Shown here: piece after piece, positions 5,495 through 5,634 of the stretch
How the letters are laid out: every line of letters starts with the position of its first letter
Numbering within the stretch: the first letter of the stretch is position 1
Assembly: GCA_903898215.1 (NCBI GenBank)
Contig: CAIUEQ010000311.1
Location: 1 to 5,634, forward strand
Direction: 5' to 3'
From: an uncultured Bacteroidota bacterium
Lineage (GTDB): Bacteria; Bacteroidota; Bacteroidia; UKL13-3
DNA length: 5,634 nucleotides
Translations under genes and position numbers: made by a program
The notes under the pieces: generated by a model
What the model saw: the letters and a program-made list of their open reading frames with translations, nothing else
Told to the model about the DNA's origin: nothing
Databases searched by the model: none

Positions 5495-5634
5495 TGCCAG
5501 ATAACATGAATACCTGGATAGAAAAAAACAACACCCTTCAAAAGACTTTTACTTTTGAAACATTTGGAGAGGCAATTACATGGATGATAAAAGCATCCTT
5601 TGAAATCGAAAAATTAGACCACCATCCCGCATGG
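5494..5634 (+). CDS. Pterin-4a-carbinolamine dehydratase, 3'-partial
   Basis: The first 47 codons of a small enzyme that dehydrates 4a-hydroxytetrahydropterin, allowing tetrahydropterin to be recycled after aromatic amino acid hydroxylation and preventing side products. The gene runs off the right edge; family proteins are about 95-110 residues, so roughly half is present. The visible part has the family's opening W-x-E-x-N-N-x-L (W8 to L15), the F-x-F-x-x-F stretch (F19 to F24), A27-x-x-W30-M, and the active-site motif E39-x3-H43-H44-P45-x-W47. The ATG at 5494 shares its A with the last base of the regulator's TAA (TAATG), which indicates translational coupling. An internal ATG at 5506 would give a 4-residue shorter protein that still fits the family. 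The gene is probably transcribed with the regulator. PhhB-like is the closest named function, but no phenylalanine hydroxylase is seen in the window. Confidence 0.88.
   Translation, partial: MPDNMNTWIEKNNTLQKTFTFETFGEAITWMIKASFEIEKLDHHPAW

Noticed and set aside
1..5634. CRISPR array, tRNA or rRNA gene, insertion sequence or phage genes.
   Set aside because: No regularly spaced repeats, cloverleaf, rRNA-like segment, transposase or phage structural gene was seen; the only mobile-type traces are the REP-like hairpin and the toxin-antitoxin pair.

Overview
The window looks like a piece of a Bacteroidota chromosome. It is AT-rich and has no clear Shine-Dalgarno sequences. One promoter fits the Bacteroidota consensus TTG-N20-TAnnTTTG. 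It also encodes a lipoprotein of the 'FSTDTVxFDTVF' beta-helix type common in that phylum. All assignments come from reading the sequence and from memory of the families; no searches were run. The order or genus cannot be fixed.

Layout, left to right. (1) Positions 1-639 hold a toxin-first type II toxin-antitoxin pair of HigB/HigA type; the toxin's 5' end is cut by the window edge. (2) Positions 640-787 hold a degraded REP-like hairpin and a good Bacteroidota promoter. (3) Positions 788-2020 encode a 12-helix MFS transporter of unknown substrate. (4) Positions 2021-4413 hold two minus-strand genes: a TIGR01777-type NAD(P)-binding epimerase-like protein and, downstream of it, a secreted beta-helix lipoprotein. 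They are probably co-transcribed. The lipoprotein's stop abuts the transporter's stop with no base between. (5) Positions 4414-4612 are a divergent intergenic region with two exact copies of a 14-bp sequence, one on each gene's side. (6) Positions 4613-5634 hold a plus-strand pair: a MerR-type, cobalamin-binding (CarH/LitR-like) regulator and, through a TAATG stop/start overlap, the first 47 codons of a pterin-4a-carbinolamine dehydratase, cut by the right edge.

The most interesting part is the right end. The regulator keeps the CarH signature (W-x9-E-H, then E-x-H-x-x-G) that marks B12-dependent light sensors. It has Gln at the place where, from memory, Thermus CarH uses a His to cap cobalt after illumination. 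It is translationally coupled to a pterin-recycling enzyme. A link between light/B12 sensing and pterin metabolism is a reasonable but unproven inference. Several genes here use or probably use non-ATG starts: GTG for the antitoxin, GTG or TTG for the lipoprotein, and a forced TTG for the regulator.
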